Shown piece by piece: positions 1 to 9,330 of a stretch of DNA of 64,000 nt. Positions within the stretch are counted from its first letter, which is position 1, and the number at the start of each line of letters is the position of its first letter. Made by a program: the position numbers and the translations under genes. Under the pieces are notes generated by a model. It did not search any database. It was given only the letters and a program-made list of their open reading frames with translations, and was not told where the DNA came from. Source of the stretch: Kribbella soli (GTDB taxonomy: Bacteria; Actinomycetota; Actinomycetes; Propionibacteriales; Kribbellaceae); contig NZ_SJJZ01000003.1 in NCBI RefSeq assembly GCF_004331345.1, positions 186,001 to 250,000 of the forward strand. Direction: 5' to 3'.

Positions 1-347
1 AGGTCGTCGGGTTCCTCGACGTCCGGCCGGTGTTCAAGGGCCACACGCTGCTCGTGCCGCGGACGCACGTGCCGACAATGGTCGAACTGCCGGACGAGCT
101 GACGGTCCCGCTGTTCGGAGCGGCCCGGTCGGTCGCTAGCGCCGTACGGACCGCGTTCGACGCACAAGGATCGTTCGTTGCCGTCAACAACGTCGTGTCC
201 CAGTCCGTGCCGCACCTGCACGTCCACGTCGTACCCCGCACGAAGGGCGACGGCCTCCGCGGCTTCTTCTGGCCACGCACCAAGTACGCTGACACCGCAG
301 AGGCCGAGGAGTACGCCGGCAAACTCCGCGCGGCCCTCGCCGACTAG
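1..347 (+). CDS. HIT family hydrolase, 5' end outside window
   Basis: This is the 3' part of a histidine-triad (HIT) nucleotide-binding hydrolase or transferase. The frame is open from the first bases of the window and reads VVGFLDVRPVFKGHTLLVPR, the typical early HIT segment, so the true start lies upstream. The active-site motif HLHVHVVPR is near the C terminus, and the middle His of this motif is the nucleophile in the family. HIT proteins act on nucleoside phosphoramidates or dinucleoside polyphosphates, but the substrate cannot be told here. The stop codon TAG overlaps the stop of the convergent GNAT gene. Family assignment is secure. Confidence 0.9.
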   Translation, partial: VVGFLDVRPVFKGHTLLVPRTHVPTMVELPDELTVPLFGAARSVASAVRTAFDAQGSFVAVNNVVSQSVPHLHVHVVPRTKGDGLRGFFWPRTKYADTAEAEEYAGKLRAALAD

Positions 348-856
348 CTGGTGGCTCGCTCGTACTCGACTTGTGGGCGTGGGGTGCCGTCGCCGAAGTC
401 GCGGGTTTGGGTGGCTCCGGTTTCGGTGAAGCCGCACTTGGTGTAGAAGCGGCGGGACTGCGGGGTGTCGCGGAGGGTCCAGAGGTGGACGCGGTCGTGG
501 CCGTCGGCTTTGAGGTGTTGCAGGGTGGCTGTCATCAGCGCCGCGGAGACGCCGCTCCCCCAGCCGTCGGGGTGGGTGTAGAAGCTGTGGATCTCGGCGA
601 GCCCGGTCCGCGTGTCCGACAGCTCGGACCACGACATCGCGAGCGGCCGATCGCCGACGAACCCGAGCATCACGAGCCCCTTGCCTGCCGCGAGCCGCTC
701 GTGCCACCTGGTCAGCCGACTCGCAATCCCTTCCTGCGCGACGTCCTCGGGAAAGAGCGGCGCGTACGCTGCACCCCAGGAAGCCGCATGCACCTGCCCG
801 ACCGCATCCCCGTCGGCAACGGTAGCCCGCCGTACATCAATCGAGGGGTCGGTCAA
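344..856 (-). CDS. GNAT family N-acetyltransferase
   Basis: A predicted acetyl-CoA-dependent N-acetyltransferase of about 170 residues. It opens with IDVRRATVADGDAV, the usual first strand of the GNAT fold. It has the acetyl-CoA loop region HPDGWGSGVSAALM and ends with the typical C-terminal strand (DTPQSRRFYTKCGFTETG). The TTG start at 856 was chosen because a GGAGG sits six bases upstream and the fold begins right after it. This start lies inside the 3' end of the HEAT-repeat gene (20-bp overlap), so the two are probably translationally coupled. The substrate is unknown. Confidence 0.82.
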   Translation of the reverse strand: MTDPSIDVRRATVADGDAVGQVHAASWGAAYAPLFPEDVAQEGIASRLTRWHERLAAGKGLVMLGFVGDRPLAMSWSELSDTRTGLAEIHSFYTHPDGWGSGVSAALMTATLQHLKADGHDRVHLWTLRDTPQSRRFYTKCGFTETGATQTRDFGDGTPRPQVEYERATS

Positions 857-1394
857 GGCGGTCCTCCAGGGTGGCGAGTGCGCGCTCGACGGCGGCGCGG
901 ACGGTGTGATCGGGGTCGTCGGCCAGCGGCCGGATCGCGTCGGCATGCTCGTACTCCCCCGCGGCGCCGATCGCGCGAACGGCCGCCGTGCGAACTCTCG
1001 GCAGCTCGTGCTCGAGCATCGGCAGCAGCGCGTCGACGAGCTGGCCGAGCTCCCGCTGCGCGGTGATCCGCGCGACGTGCTCCCGGACCCGCCAGGCAGG
1101 ATCGCGCGCGGCGACCAGGAGCGCATCGACCACGTCGTCCCGCCACACATAAAGGAACACGCGGGCGGCCCACACCCGGACCCAGTAGTAGTTGCCCGGA
1201 TCAACAGGCGCCTTCCAGCCACCCGGATTCTCCGACCCGGTGATCGCCACCAGCTTCGGCAGGTCAGCGCCGTACGCCGCCTCGCCCGGGATCTCCCCGG
1301 TCAGGAAGGCAACGCACCAGTCGACCACGGCATCCTCGCCGTACGTCGCACACGCGGCCCGCACGACATCGCGCGGTGACTCCCGGTCGGCCAT
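837..1394 (-). CDS. HEAT-repeat domain protein
   Basis: A 185-residue all-helical protein. The C-terminal half carries two or three HEAT-like repeats, including ARDPAWRVREHVARI, LPRVRTAAVRAIGAAG and DDPDHTVRAAVERALATLE. Such repeats form protein-binding solenoids, and the partner is unknown. The N-terminal half is Trp/Tyr-rich (NYYWVRVWAARVFLYVW) and not repeat-like. The ATG start lies just past the hairpin that follows acnA. The gene overlaps the downstream GNAT start, so the pair forms a small operon. Confidence 0.75.
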   Translation of the reverse strand: MADRESPRDVVRAACATYGEDAVVDWCVAFLTGEIPGEAAYGADLPKLVAITGSENPGGWKAPVDPGNYYWVRVWAARVFLYVWRDDVVDALLVAARDPAWRVREHVARITAQRELGQLVDALLPMLEHELPRVRTAAVRAIGAAGEYEHADAIRPLADDPDHTVRAAVERALATLEDRLDRPLD

Positions 1395-1406
1395 GAAATC
1401 AGTAAA

Positions 1407-1439
1407 CCGCGGGCCACCGACAATTCCGGTGACCCGCGG
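1407..1439 (-). terminator. Hairpin after acnA
   Basis: Two arms, CCGCGGGcCACCG and CGGTGaCCCGCGG, form a 13-bp stem with one mismatch and a 6-7 nt loop, 22 bp beyond the acnA stop. On the minus strand it is followed by a modest T-rich stretch (TTTACTGATTT). This fits an intrinsic terminator separating acnA from the HEAT-repeat gene, which starts 12 bp further on. Confidence 0.65.
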
Positions 1440-1461
1440 CTACTGGACTCTCGAAGCTGCG

Positions 1462-4254
1462 TCAGCCGGCGATCAGGGACCGGAGGACGTACTGCAGGAT
1501 GCCGCCGTTGCGGTAGTAGTCGGCCTCGCCCGGGGTGTCGATGCGGACGACCGCGTCGAACTCCTTGACGCCGCCGTCGGTCGCGGTCACCGTGACGTGG
1601 ACCGTGCGCGGGATCTCGCCGTCGTTCAGCGCGGTCACGCCGGTGATGTCGAAGGTCTCCTCGCCGGTCAGGCCGAGGGACTCCGCGTTCTCACCCTCCG
1701 GGTACTGCAGCGGCAGCACGCCCATGCCGATCAGGTTCGACCGGTGGATCCGCTCGAAGGACTCGGTGATGACGGCCTTCGCGCCGAGCAGCGCCGTACC
1801 CTTCGCGGCCCAGTCCCGCGACGAGCCCGAGCCGTACTCCTTGCCGGCCAGGATCACCAGCGGCGTCCCGGATTCGGCGTACGCCTGAGCGGCCTCGTAG
1901 ATGCTCGTCACGGGCGCGTCGGCCGGATTTGAAATGGACTGCGTGAAGTCGCGGGTGAAACCGCCCTCGGTGCCCGGCGCGATCTGGTTGCGCAGGCGGA
2001 TGTTCGCGAACGTGCCGCGGATCATCACCTCGTGGTTGCCCCGGCGGGAACCGTACGAGTTGAAGTCCTTGCGGTCGACGCCGTGCTCCGCCAGGTACAT
2101 GCCCGCGGGGCTGTCGGCCTTGATCGAACCGGCCGGGGAGATGTGGTCGGTGGTGACCGAGTCGCCCAGCTTGGCCAGCACGCGCGCACCGGCGATGTCG
2201 GTGACCGGCGACGGGTCCTTCGCCATACCGTCGAAGTACGGAGGCTTCCGCACGTACGTCGACTCGGCGTCCCAGGCGAACGTCTTGCCCTCGGGCGTCG
2301 GCAGGGACTGCCAGCGCTCGTCACCGGCGAACACGTCGGCGTAGTCCTTGGTGAACATCTCCTTGTTGATCGAGCTCGCGATGGTCCGCTCGACCTCGTC
2401 GGCGCTCGGCCAGATGTCCTCCAGGAACACGTCGTTGCCGTCGGTGTCCTTGCCCAGGGCATCGGTCTCGAAGTCGAAGTCCATGGTGCCGGCCAGCGCG
2501 TACGCGATCACCAGCGGCGGCGACGCGAGGTAGTTCATCTTCACGTCCGGGTTGATCCGGCCCTCGAAGTTCCGGTTGCCGGACAGCACGGAGACGACCG
2601 CCAGGTCGGCCTCCTGGACACCGGCCGAGACGGCCTCCGGCAGCGGGCCCGAGTTGCCGATGCACGTCGTGCAGCCATAGCCGACCAGGTGGAAGCCGAG
2701 CTTCTCCAGGTACGGCGTGACGCCGGCCTTCTCGTAGTAGTCGGTGACGACCTTCGACCCGGGCGCGAGCGATGTCTTCACCCACGGCTTGGACGCGAGG
2801 CCCTTGTCGACCGCGTTCTTCGCGAGCAGCGCGGCGGCGAGCATGACCGACGGGTTGGAGGTGTTGGTGCAGGAGGTAATGCTCGCGATCACGACGTGGC
2901 CGTGGTCGAGCTCGATCTCCTGGCCGTCCATGCTGATCTTGGTCTTCTTCGACGGGCGGCCGTTGCCACTGCCGTGCGGCACGTGCGGGTCGTCGTTGAC
3001 GTTGCCGTGACCGTTCGGCGCGTCACTGGCCGGGAAGCTGCCGGTCTCCGACGGGTCGACGTCCAGCTCTTCGGTGGCGTAGTCGGCCAGGGCGCCGCGG
3101 AAGCCTTCCTTGGCCTCGCTCAGCGCGACCCGGTCCTGCGGCCGCTTCGGGCCGGCGATCGACGGTACGACGGTCGACAGGTCGAGCTCGAGGTACTCCG
3201 AGAAGCGCGGCTCGACGGCGGGGTTGTGCCACAGGCCCTGCTCCTTGGCGTACGCCTCGACGAGCGCGACCTCGTCGTCGGCGCGGCCGGTCAGGCGCAG
3301 GTACTCCAGGGTGACGTCGTCGATCGGGAAGATCGCGCAGGTGGAGCCGAACTCCGGGCTCATGTTGCCGATCGTGGCGCGGTTCGCCAGCGGGACCGCC
3401 GCGACGCCGTCGCCGTAGAACTCGACGAACTTGCCGACCACACCGTGCTTGCGCAGCATCTGGGTGATCGTCAGCACCACGTCGGTCGCGGTCGCGCCGG
3501 CCGGGACGGACCCGGTCAGCCGGAAGCCGACGACCTTCGGGATCAGCATCGACACCGGCTGGCCGAGCATCGCGGCCTCGGCCTCGATACCGCCGACGCC
3601 CCAGCCGAGCACGCCGAGGCCGTTCACCATCGTGGTGTGGCTGTCGGTGCCGACGCAGGTGTCCGGGTAGGCCTGGCCGTTGCGGACCATCACGGTGCGG
3701 GCCAGGTGCTCGATGTTCACCTGGTGCACGATGCCGGTGCCCGGCGGGACGACCTTGAACTCGTCGAACGCGGTCTGGCCCCAGCGGAGGAACTGGTACC
3801 GCTCGCGGTTCCGCCCGTACTCGAACTCGACGTTGCGCTCGAACGCGTCCGGCGTACCGAACACGTCGATGATGACCGAGTGGTCGATGACCAGCTCGGC
3901 CGGCGCCAACGGGTTGATCTTGGTCGGGTCACCGCCGAGCTCGCCGACCGCCTCGCGCATCGTGGCCAGGTCGACCACGCACGGGACGCCGGTGAAGTCC
4001 TGCATGATCACCCGGGCCGGGGTGAACTGGATCTCGGTGTCCGGGGCCGCGTTCTGGTCCCAGTTGCCGAGCTTGGTGATGTGCTCGGCGGTGATGTTCG
4101 CGCCGTCTTCGGTGCGCAGCAGGTTTTCCAGCAGGACCTTCAGCGAGTACGGCAGCGTGTCCGCACCCTCGATGCCCGCCAACCTGAAGATCTCGTACGA
4201 CTGTCCGTTGACCTCGAGTGCCCCCTTGGCACCGAAGCTGTCGACGCTCGCCAT
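1462..4254 (-). CDS. acnA: Aconitate hydratase AcnA
   Basis: Aconitase, a cytosolic [4Fe-4S] enzyme that interconverts citrate and isocitrate in the TCA cycle. About 930 residues, the normal length for the AcnA/IRP1 class. Cluster-ligand motifs are visible: SCTNTSNPSV and GCTTCIGNSGPL. The swivelling C-terminal domain is marked by KEYGSGSSRDWAAKG and NLIGMGVLPLQ. The start at 4254 (MASVDSFGAKG) is preferred over an upstream ATG because AGAGGAG lies seven bases before it. A Gly/Asn/His-rich linker (around NGHGNVNDDPHVPHG) separates the domains and is longer than in the E. coli enzyme, as is common in actinobacteria. A hairpin follows the gene. Confidence 0.97.
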   Translation of the reverse strand: MASVDSFGAKGALEVNGQSYEIFRLAGIEGADTLPYSLKVLLENLLRTEDGANITAEHITKLGNWDQNAAPDTEIQFTPARVIMQDFTGVPCVVDLATMREAVGELGGDPTKINPLAPAELVIDHSVIIDVFGTPDAFERNVEFEYGRNRERYQFLRWGQTAFDEFKVVPPGTGIVHQVNIEHLARTVMVRNGQAYPDTCVGTDSHTTMVNGLGVLGWGVGGIEAEAAMLGQPVSMLIPKVVGFRLTGSVPAGATATDVVLTITQMLRKHGVVGKFVEFYGDGVAAVPLANRATIGNMSPEFGSTCAIFPIDDVTLEYLRLTGRADDEVALVEAYAKEQGLWHNPAVEPRFSEYLELDLSTVVPSIAGPKRPQDRVALSEAKEGFRGALADYATEELDVDPSETGSFPASDAPNGHGNVNDDPHVPHGSGNGRPSKKTKISMDGQEIELDHGHVVIASITSCTNTSNPSVMLAAALLAKNAVDKGLASKPWVKTSLAPGSKVVTDYYEKAGVTPYLEKLGFHLVGYGCTTCIGNSGPLPEAVSAGVQEADLAVVSVLSGNRNFEGRINPDVKMNYLASPPLVIAYALAGTMDFDFETDALGKDTDGNDVFLEDIWPSADEVERTIASSINKEMFTKDYADVFAGDERWQSLPTPEGKTFAWDAESTYVRKPPYFDGMAKDPSPVTDIAGARVLAKLGDSVTTDHISPAGSIKADSPAGMYLAEHGVDRKDFNSYGSRRGNHEVMIRGTFANIRLRNQIAPGTEGGFTRDFTQSISNPADAPVTSIYEAAQAYAESGTPLVILAGKEYGSGSSRDWAAKGTALLGAKAVITESFERIHRSNLIGMGVLPLQYPEGENAESLGLTGEETFDITGVTALNDGEIPRTVHVTVTATDGGVKEFDAVVRIDTPGEADYYRNGGILQYVLRSLIAG

Positions 4255-4409
4255 CAACCTGCTCCTCTGTCCGGTCCATATTCGCTGCGGGTCCGCTGCG
4301 CCCATCCTGCCCAGCGCGTTGCCCGGCCGCGAGGTCAGGTTCCCCTAACCTCGCGCCGCAAACTCTCTCGACATCAAGATACACGACATCGAGCCAACTT
4401 TCCGGTCGA

Positions 4410-5342
4410 TCAGGAAACCTGTGGAAGAACTTCCGCCGCGATCAGGTCGAGGTGGTCGAGGTCCTGCAGATCCATGATCTGGACGTACTGACGCTGCGAT
4501 CCGACCGCAGCGAACTGGCCCAGCCGGTCCACGACCTCGGCCGGCGTACCGGCGATGGCGTTGGCCTTGAGGTCTTCGACGTCGCGGCCGATCGCCTCGG
4601 CCCGCTGCTTCACCTCGGCGTCGTCCTTGCCGACCACCACGGTGTGCGCGGTGGAGAGGGCGAGCGTCTTCGGGTCGCGGCCGATGTCGGTGCAGGCTGC
4701 CTGGACCCGCTGGAACAACGTCTCGGTCACCTCGACGCCGCGGAAGCCGGCGTTGAACTCGGCGGCGTACTTCGCGGCGAGGGCCGGCGTCCGCTTCTTG
4801 CCCGCGCCACCGACGATGATCGGCGGGTGCGGCTGCTGGACCGGCTTCGGCAGCGCCGGCGAGTCGCTGATCTGGTAGTGCTCACCCTGGAAGTCGTACT
4901 TCTCCCCCACCGGGGTGTCCCAGAGGCCGGTGATGAGTTCGAGCTGTTCGGTGAGGATGTCGAAGCGGCCGGGGGTGTCGGGGAAGTCGAGGCCGTACGC
5001 CTTGTGCTCGGCTTCGTACCAGCCGGCGCCGAGCCCGAGTTCGGCGCGGCCGCCGCTCATCTGGTCGACCTGCGCGACCGAGATCGCGAGGACGCCGGGG
5101 TTGCGGAACGTCGCGGAGCTGACCAGCGTGCCGAGCTTGATCCGCTTGGTCTCACGCGCCAGGCCGGCCAGCGTGATCCACGAGTCGGTCGGGCCCGGGA
5201 GGCCGTCGTTCTCGCCCATGACGAGGTAGTGGTCGGAACGGAAGAACGCGTCGAACCCGTTCTCCTCCGTCTTGCGGGCGACCGCGAGAAGGTCGTCGTA
5301 CGACGCGCCCTGCTGAGGTTCGGTGAAGATCCTGAGAAGCAT
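4410..5342 (-). CDS. LLM-class F420-dependent oxidoreductase
   Basis: A luciferase-like monooxygenase-fold oxidoreductase of 310 residues, of the type that usually binds F420 in actinobacteria. Family signs are the early DAFFRSDHYLVMG segment, TKRIKLGTLVSSATFRNPG, the GLGAGWYEAEHKAYGLDF motif around residue 110, and HPPIIVGGAGKKRT. The last is typical of the F420-dependent TIGR03560-like group. The substrate is not predictable. It starts 10 bp after the stop of the 913-residue gene on the same strand, so co-transcription is likely. Confidence 0.88.
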   Translation of the reverse strand: MLLRIFTEPQQGASYDDLLAVARKTEENGFDAFFRSDHYLVMGENDGLPGPTDSWITLAGLARETKRIKLGTLVSSATFRNPGVLAISVAQVDQMSGGRAELGLGAGWYEAEHKAYGLDFPDTPGRFDILTEQLELITGLWDTPVGEKYDFQGEHYQISDSPALPKPVQQPHPPIIVGGAGKKRTPALAAKYAAEFNAGFRGVEVTETLFQRVQAACTDIGRDPKTLALSTAHTVVVGKDDAEVKQRAEAIGRDVEDLKANAIAGTPAEVVDRLGQFAAVGSQRQYVQIMDLQDLDHLDLIAAEVLPQVS

Positions 5343-5352
5343 GGCGCCAACG

Positions 5353-8094
5353 CTATCTCGCGCTGGTGTACAGCTTCTCCAGGTACGACGGCTGCCATTG
5401 GGCGCTGCGGCTGTACAGCCGGCGGACCAGCTCGTTCGCGTTGAAGCGCTCCTCGACCGGGTTGTCCCACCAGTCGGGCACCTGGTCGTACCAGCGGTCG
5501 ATCCGCAGCGTCCGTCCGGCCGCGTCGATCCGCGCGAACAGCCAGCCGCCCTGCTCGCCCTGCGCCTCGGTCAGCCAGAGATCGCCGAGCAGGCCGCTGA
5601 GCTTCTCAGGCCCGAACTCGGGGTCGTCCACATCCGGTGGTTCCAGGTCGAAGCGGTACGACGGCGCGCCCGGGTCGAGCACCTGCACCTGGATCGTGAA
5701 CCCCGACGGCACGATCGCCGTCCGCGCCCGGCACCAGTCATGCAACGCCTGCACCGCAGGCGACTCCTCCGGCCGGGGCCGGGGCCGCTCCACCTCGGCC
5801 CGCATCGCCTCCTCGAGCGACCCAGCCGGAGGCACGAGCCGAGGCCCGCCGCCTCCGACCAATCCCAAGCCGGCAACCAACATCCCACCAACATCGGCCG
5901 CGGGAGTCGTCAGAGCCGCGCCGTTCACCGGCTCGTCGTCGTCCTCGTCCACCACGGGCACGAAACCCGTCGGCATGTCGTCGTCCGGGTCACCGCCGAA
6001 CTCGTCGCTCGCTTCACCGGCGCCCGGGATCATGTCCCAGCCACCCGCGAGCCGCGCCACCGCCGCCTCCTCGGACCAGGGCGCCGGCTCCGGCGCGGGA
6101 GCCTGCTGGGGCTCGGGCTCGGGTTCCGGCATCGGTTCCGGCTCGGGCTCCGGGGTCGGCTGCGGCTCGGGCTCCGGCATCGGCTCAGGCTCGGGCTCGG
6201 GCTGCGGGAACGGCTCCGGGTCAGGCTGTGGGAACGGCTCCGGCTCGGGCTCGGGCAGCGGCTCGGGAACGGGCCCAGGGATCGGCTCGGGATCCGGGAA
6301 GGGCGCGGGACCGGGCTCCGGAACGGGCGTGGGCGTCGGGCCTGGGTACGGGTCGGGGGTGGGGGCCGGGTGTGGGGTCGGCTCCGGGGCGGGTGGGGTG
6401 GGCTGGGGCCAAGGTGCGGGGTGGGGCTCTGGCTGGGGCCACGGTTCCGGCTGCGGTTGGGGTTGCGGCCAGGGCTGAGGTTGAGGGTAAGGCTCAACTT
6501 GAGCTTGAACCTCGTGCTCCTCCGCACCCGGCACGTCCGCGCTCGGCGCAGACGCCAGTACGTCCGGGGTTTGCTCAGGCGCCCGTACTTCGGGGATTTC
6601 AGCTGCCGGCTTCGCGTCCGGCTCCAGGTCGTCGACTACGGCGGGAATCTCCGCGGTTTGGTCGTCGTCTGCGTCCGTGCCCGCGAGATCTACCGCCTGG
6701 GGCGCCGGCTCGGGAGCGGGGGCGAACGGGGACGGACCGGTGAAGGACGACAGTTCGTCATCCTCATCGGCCGTCTCCAGTACTGCCTCGATCTCGGCGG
6801 TCGGTGCGTCGTCGTCCTCGAGATCCGCGACCGCCGCGAACGGAGAGTCCACCGGCGCCGGATCCGCCGATCCATCGGACGCCGAGCTGGCAGGGGCCGA
6901 GCTGGCCGGGTCTTCTACCCACTCGCCGTTGATCCAGGCGGGTCCGGTCCAGGCCGGGTCCGGAGTGGGCTCAGGGAACGGGTTGTACGCGCTAGTGGCT
7001 TCCTGGTCGGACCAGGACGATTGCTCCGCCGTCTCCCAGTCCTGATCAGCCACCGGGGCAGCGCTGGCGGGAGCGTCGGCGAACAGGCTGTTGTAGAAGT
7101 CCTCGCCCTCGTACACCCCGCCGCCAACCCGTGGCGGCTCAGAGGACGGAAGAGTCGGATCGTACGCATGAGACGTCGGCAGACCGGGGCTCGAGATGTT
7201 CTCCGGCAGGTACGTGCCGGGCGCAGCTGGATCCACGTACGGCCCAGGCTGCGCGACCACGCCGGCGTGCGGGTCTGCGGGCGGTGCGTACGGCGGCGGG
7301 TCGGCGATCGGCTGGCCGGTGAAGGGGCTGATGCCGGGTGGGACGACGTACGACTCCTCGTCGTCGCCTGGCGGGTTGTCTCCGATCACGGGATCTTCAA
7401 CGACCGAGACCTCGGCCGTGTCAGGGTCTGTGGCGAAACTTACCGGTTCTGCAACGTTTCGGGTGAAGTCCTCGCCCGCGGCCACGCCGGCCGGCAGGTC
7501 GGGTTGCACCGGTGACCGCGGGTCGATCCCGAACGGGTCGAAGAACGCCGCGAGCGCCGCCGCCGAGATCCCGGGACCGGCCGCGGCCCGGATCAGCTCC
7601 ACGCCGTACGGGCGGAGTTCGTCGAGGCCGCCGAGGTAGTCGGCCCATTCCGCGACCCACTCGACCATCTCGTCGGCGGCCGCCTCGTCCGAGGTGATCC
7701 ACTCCCCGATCGGCGTGAACCCGTCGTCGACCGGCTGCCACGGGTCCCCTGGGTACGACGCCCGCGCCCAGCTCCCGTTGAACGCGCCGTACACGAACCC
7801 GAGCTCGCCCGCCGTCTGGCGCTGCCGCACCTCCGGCTGCCCGATCCACTCCGGCGACCCGGCCAGCAGGTCCTCGCCGGCGGTCTGGCTGTGCTGCGTG
7901 TGGAATCCCCACAGCACCGCCCGCCCGTCCTCCAGGCGCGCCATCCGCAGCACGGACGCGCTCTCGTCCTGGTGGTGGTACCCGTCGGCGTCGGCGTACC
8001 AGCGCCGATCGAAGCCCGTGGCATGCGCGACCGCGGCGAGTGCGCTCCAGCGGGCGCGCAACTCCTCCGGGTCGTCCAGGTCAACGAGCGGCAT
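5353..8094 (-). CDS. Large two-domain protein with Pro/Glu-rich central region, function unknown
   Basis: A 913-residue protein without signal peptide or membrane segment. Residues 1-190 form a Trp-rich globular domain (WYADADGYHHQDES, LGFVYGAFNGSW, YPGDPWQPVDDGF). Residues 200-530 are acidic and probably disordered. Residues 530-673 are a Pro-Glu/Pro-Gln repeat tract. Residues 780-913 form a second globular domain ending in GGWLFARIDAAGRTLRIDRW, DQVPDWWDNPVEERFNANEL and WQPSYLEKLY. That C-terminal pattern recalls the YezG/DUF600-like immunity-protein families of polymorphic toxin systems, but this is only a resemblance by eye. No toxin gene is visible next to it. It lies upstream of the LLM oxidoreductase on the same strand. 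Confidence 0.6.
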   Translation of the reverse strand: MPLVDLDDPEELRARWSALAAVAHATGFDRRWYADADGYHHQDESASVLRMARLEDGRAVLWGFHTQHSQTAGEDLLAGSPEWIGQPEVRQRQTAGELGFVYGAFNGSWARASYPGDPWQPVDDGFTPIGEWITSDEAAADEMVEWVAEWADYLGGLDELRPYGVELIRAAAGPGISAAALAAFFDPFGIDPRSPVQPDLPAGVAAGEDFTRNVAEPVSFATDPDTAEVSVVEDPVIGDNPPGDDEESYVVPPGISPFTGQPIADPPPYAPPADPHAGVVAQPGPYVDPAAPGTYLPENISSPGLPTSHAYDPTLPSSEPPRVGGGVYEGEDFYNSLFADAPASAAPVADQDWETAEQSSWSDQEATSAYNPFPEPTPDPAWTGPAWINGEWVEDPASSAPASSASDGSADPAPVDSPFAAVADLEDDDAPTAEIEAVLETADEDDELSSFTGPSPFAPAPEPAPQAVDLAGTDADDDQTAEIPAVVDDLEPDAKPAAEIPEVRAPEQTPDVLASAPSADVPGAEEHEVQAQVEPYPQPQPWPQPQPQPEPWPQPEPHPAPWPQPTPPAPEPTPHPAPTPDPYPGPTPTPVPEPGPAPFPDPEPIPGPVPEPLPEPEPEPFPQPDPEPFPQPEPEPEPMPEPEPQPTPEPEPEPMPEPEPEPQQAPAPEPAPWSEEAAVARLAGGWDMIPGAGEASDEFGGDPDDDMPTGFVPVVDEDDDEPVNGAALTTPAADVGGMLVAGLGLVGGGGPRLVPPAGSLEEAMRAEVERPRPRPEESPAVQALHDWCRARTAIVPSGFTIQVQVLDPGAPSYRFDLEPPDVDDPEFGPEKLSGLLGDLWLTEAQGEQGGWLFARIDAAGRTLRIDRWYDQVPDWWDNPVEERFNANELVRRLYSRSAQWQPSYLEKLYTSAR
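6075..6505 (-). repeat. Low-complexity Pro-Glu/Pro-Gln coding repeat
   Basis: Inside the 913-residue gene the codons alternate Pro with Glu, Gln, Asp or Trp for about 140 residues, with short units such as EPEPEPFPQPDPEPFPQPE and MPEPEPEP repeating. The DNA on the plus strand shows the matching ggctc(g/c)gg repeats. Such tracts usually act as stiff extended spacers and are prone to slippage, so length differences between strains would be expected. Confidence 0.8.
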
Positions 8095-8130
8095 CAGGTC
8101 TCCAAGCGCATTTGGATCCAGGCCCAGACG

Positions 8131-9330
8131 CTACCCGAGCCCTCCAGGACTGGCCACTTCACTGTCCACAGGCTCGAGGATGGCGACGCACTCGATGTGG
8201 TGGGTCATGCCGAACAGGTCGAACGCGCGCAGCGACGCGATCCCGTACCCGAGGCGCCCGAACGTCTTCAGGTCCCGGGCCAGCGCCGCCGGGTCGCACG
8301 CGACGTACGCCACCCGGCGCGGCCCGAGCGCCGCAATCCGCCGTACGACGTCCTTGCCGGCGCCGGTCCGTGGCGGGTCCAGGACGACGAGGTCCACATG
8401 CTCCAGGCCCTGACCGGCCGCTGCGTTCAGGACCCGCTCGACATCGCCGTTCTCCAGCGTGACGCCATCCAGATCGTGCAGGTTCCGCCGGGCGTTCCGG
8501 ACCGCGTCCTTGTCGCCCTCGATCGCCAGCACCGCGCAACCGGCCTCGGCCAGGAACGCCGCGAAGAGCCCGACACCCGAGTACAGGTCGAGCGCGGTCT
8601 CACCAGCAGCAGGCTCCAGCCCACTCAGTACGGCGTCCACCAACGTCTCCGGCGCCGCCGGGTGGACCTGCCAGAACCCACCGGCCTCCACCAGGAACCG
8701 CCGGTCGCGCACCACCTCTACCAGCCGCTCCCCCGGGTCCTGGTCGGTCAGTACGGCGGTCTTTCCCTCTGAGGACACCACCGCCTGCACTGACGACACA
8801 CCCGGCCACCGTGAGCTCAGTACGTCCGGCGTCCCCGGGTGCGCTAGCAGGCACTGGTCGACCGGGATCAGGTCGTGGGAGCGGTGCGCGTACATACCGG
8901 GCCGCTCGTCCACGACGGCGTACCGCATCCGCGTCCGCCAGCCCAGCCCGTCGTCACCCGGCGACTCCATCACGATGGTCCGCTCGATCCCACCGATCCG
9001 CCGGAGGGTGTCCGAAACGACGGTCGCCTTGAGCCGCCGCTGCTCAACGATGTTGGCGTGCTGGAAGTCACACCCGCCGCACTGGCCCGGTCCGGCATAC
9101 GGGCACGGCGGCTCGATCCGTTGCGGGGACGGCGTGAGCACCTGGACCGCGTCGGCCCGCAGGTACTTCGCCGTCTGTTCCGTGATCCGGGCGTGCACCA
9201 ACTCCCCCGGCAGCGCATGCCGGACGAACACCACCTGCCCCTCGTGCCGGGCGACACAGTGTCCCCCGTGCGCGACTGGCCCTACCTCCAGCTCGACTAC
9301 CGCCCCAACCAGACTGTCTTCGTCTGTCAC
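8131..9330 (-). CDS. TrmA/RlmD-type RNA (uracil-5-)-methyltransferase
   Basis: A SAM-dependent RNA methyltransferase of the RumA/TrmA family, about 399 residues. An N-terminal TRAM domain covers residues 1-60. Cys76, Cys84, Cys87 (CPYAGPGQCGGC) and Cys160 fit the [4Fe-4S] ligands of the RlmD type. The SAM site is DLYSGVGLFA (249-258). The catalytic region has DPPRTG (318-323) and the nucleophile Cys345 in VACDPAALARD. The GTG start overlaps the stop of the upstream permease gene (GTGA). Its position beside the KimA-like permease matches M. tuberculosis Rv2689c. Whether it acts on tRNA or rRNA cannot be decided from sequence alone. Confidence 0.92.
   Translation of the reverse strand: MTDEDSLVGAVVELEVGPVAHGGHCVARHEGQVVFVRHALPGELVHARITEQTAKYLRADAVQVLTPSPQRIEPPCPYAGPGQCGGCDFQHANIVEQRRLKATVVSDTLRRIGGIERTIVMESPGDDGLGWRTRMRYAVVDERPGMYAHRSHDLIPVDQCLLAHPGTPDVLSSRWPGVSSVQAVVSSEGKTAVLTDQDPGERLVEVVRDRRFLVEAGGFWQVHPAAPETLVDAVLSGLEPAAGETALDLYSGVGLFAAFLAEAGCAVLAIEGDKDAVRNARRNLHDLDGVTLENGDVERVLNAAAGQGLEHVDLVVLDPPRTGAGKDVVRRIAALGPRRVAYVACDPAALARDLKTFGRLGYGIASLRAFDLFGMTHHIECVAILEPVDSEVASPGGLG

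Noticed and set aside
2032..4491. An 819-codon open frame antisense to acnA
   Set aside because: High GC keeps the opposite strand open. The minus-strand frame is a full, motif-complete aconitase, and the plus-strand frame is an Arg/Val/Asp-rich shadow without any domain.
5323..7515. A 730-codon plus-strand frame rich in Gly, Arg and Leu opposite the Pro/Glu tract
   Set aside because: It is the mirror of the Pro-Glu codons of the 913-residue gene, with no ribosome site and no family-like sequence.
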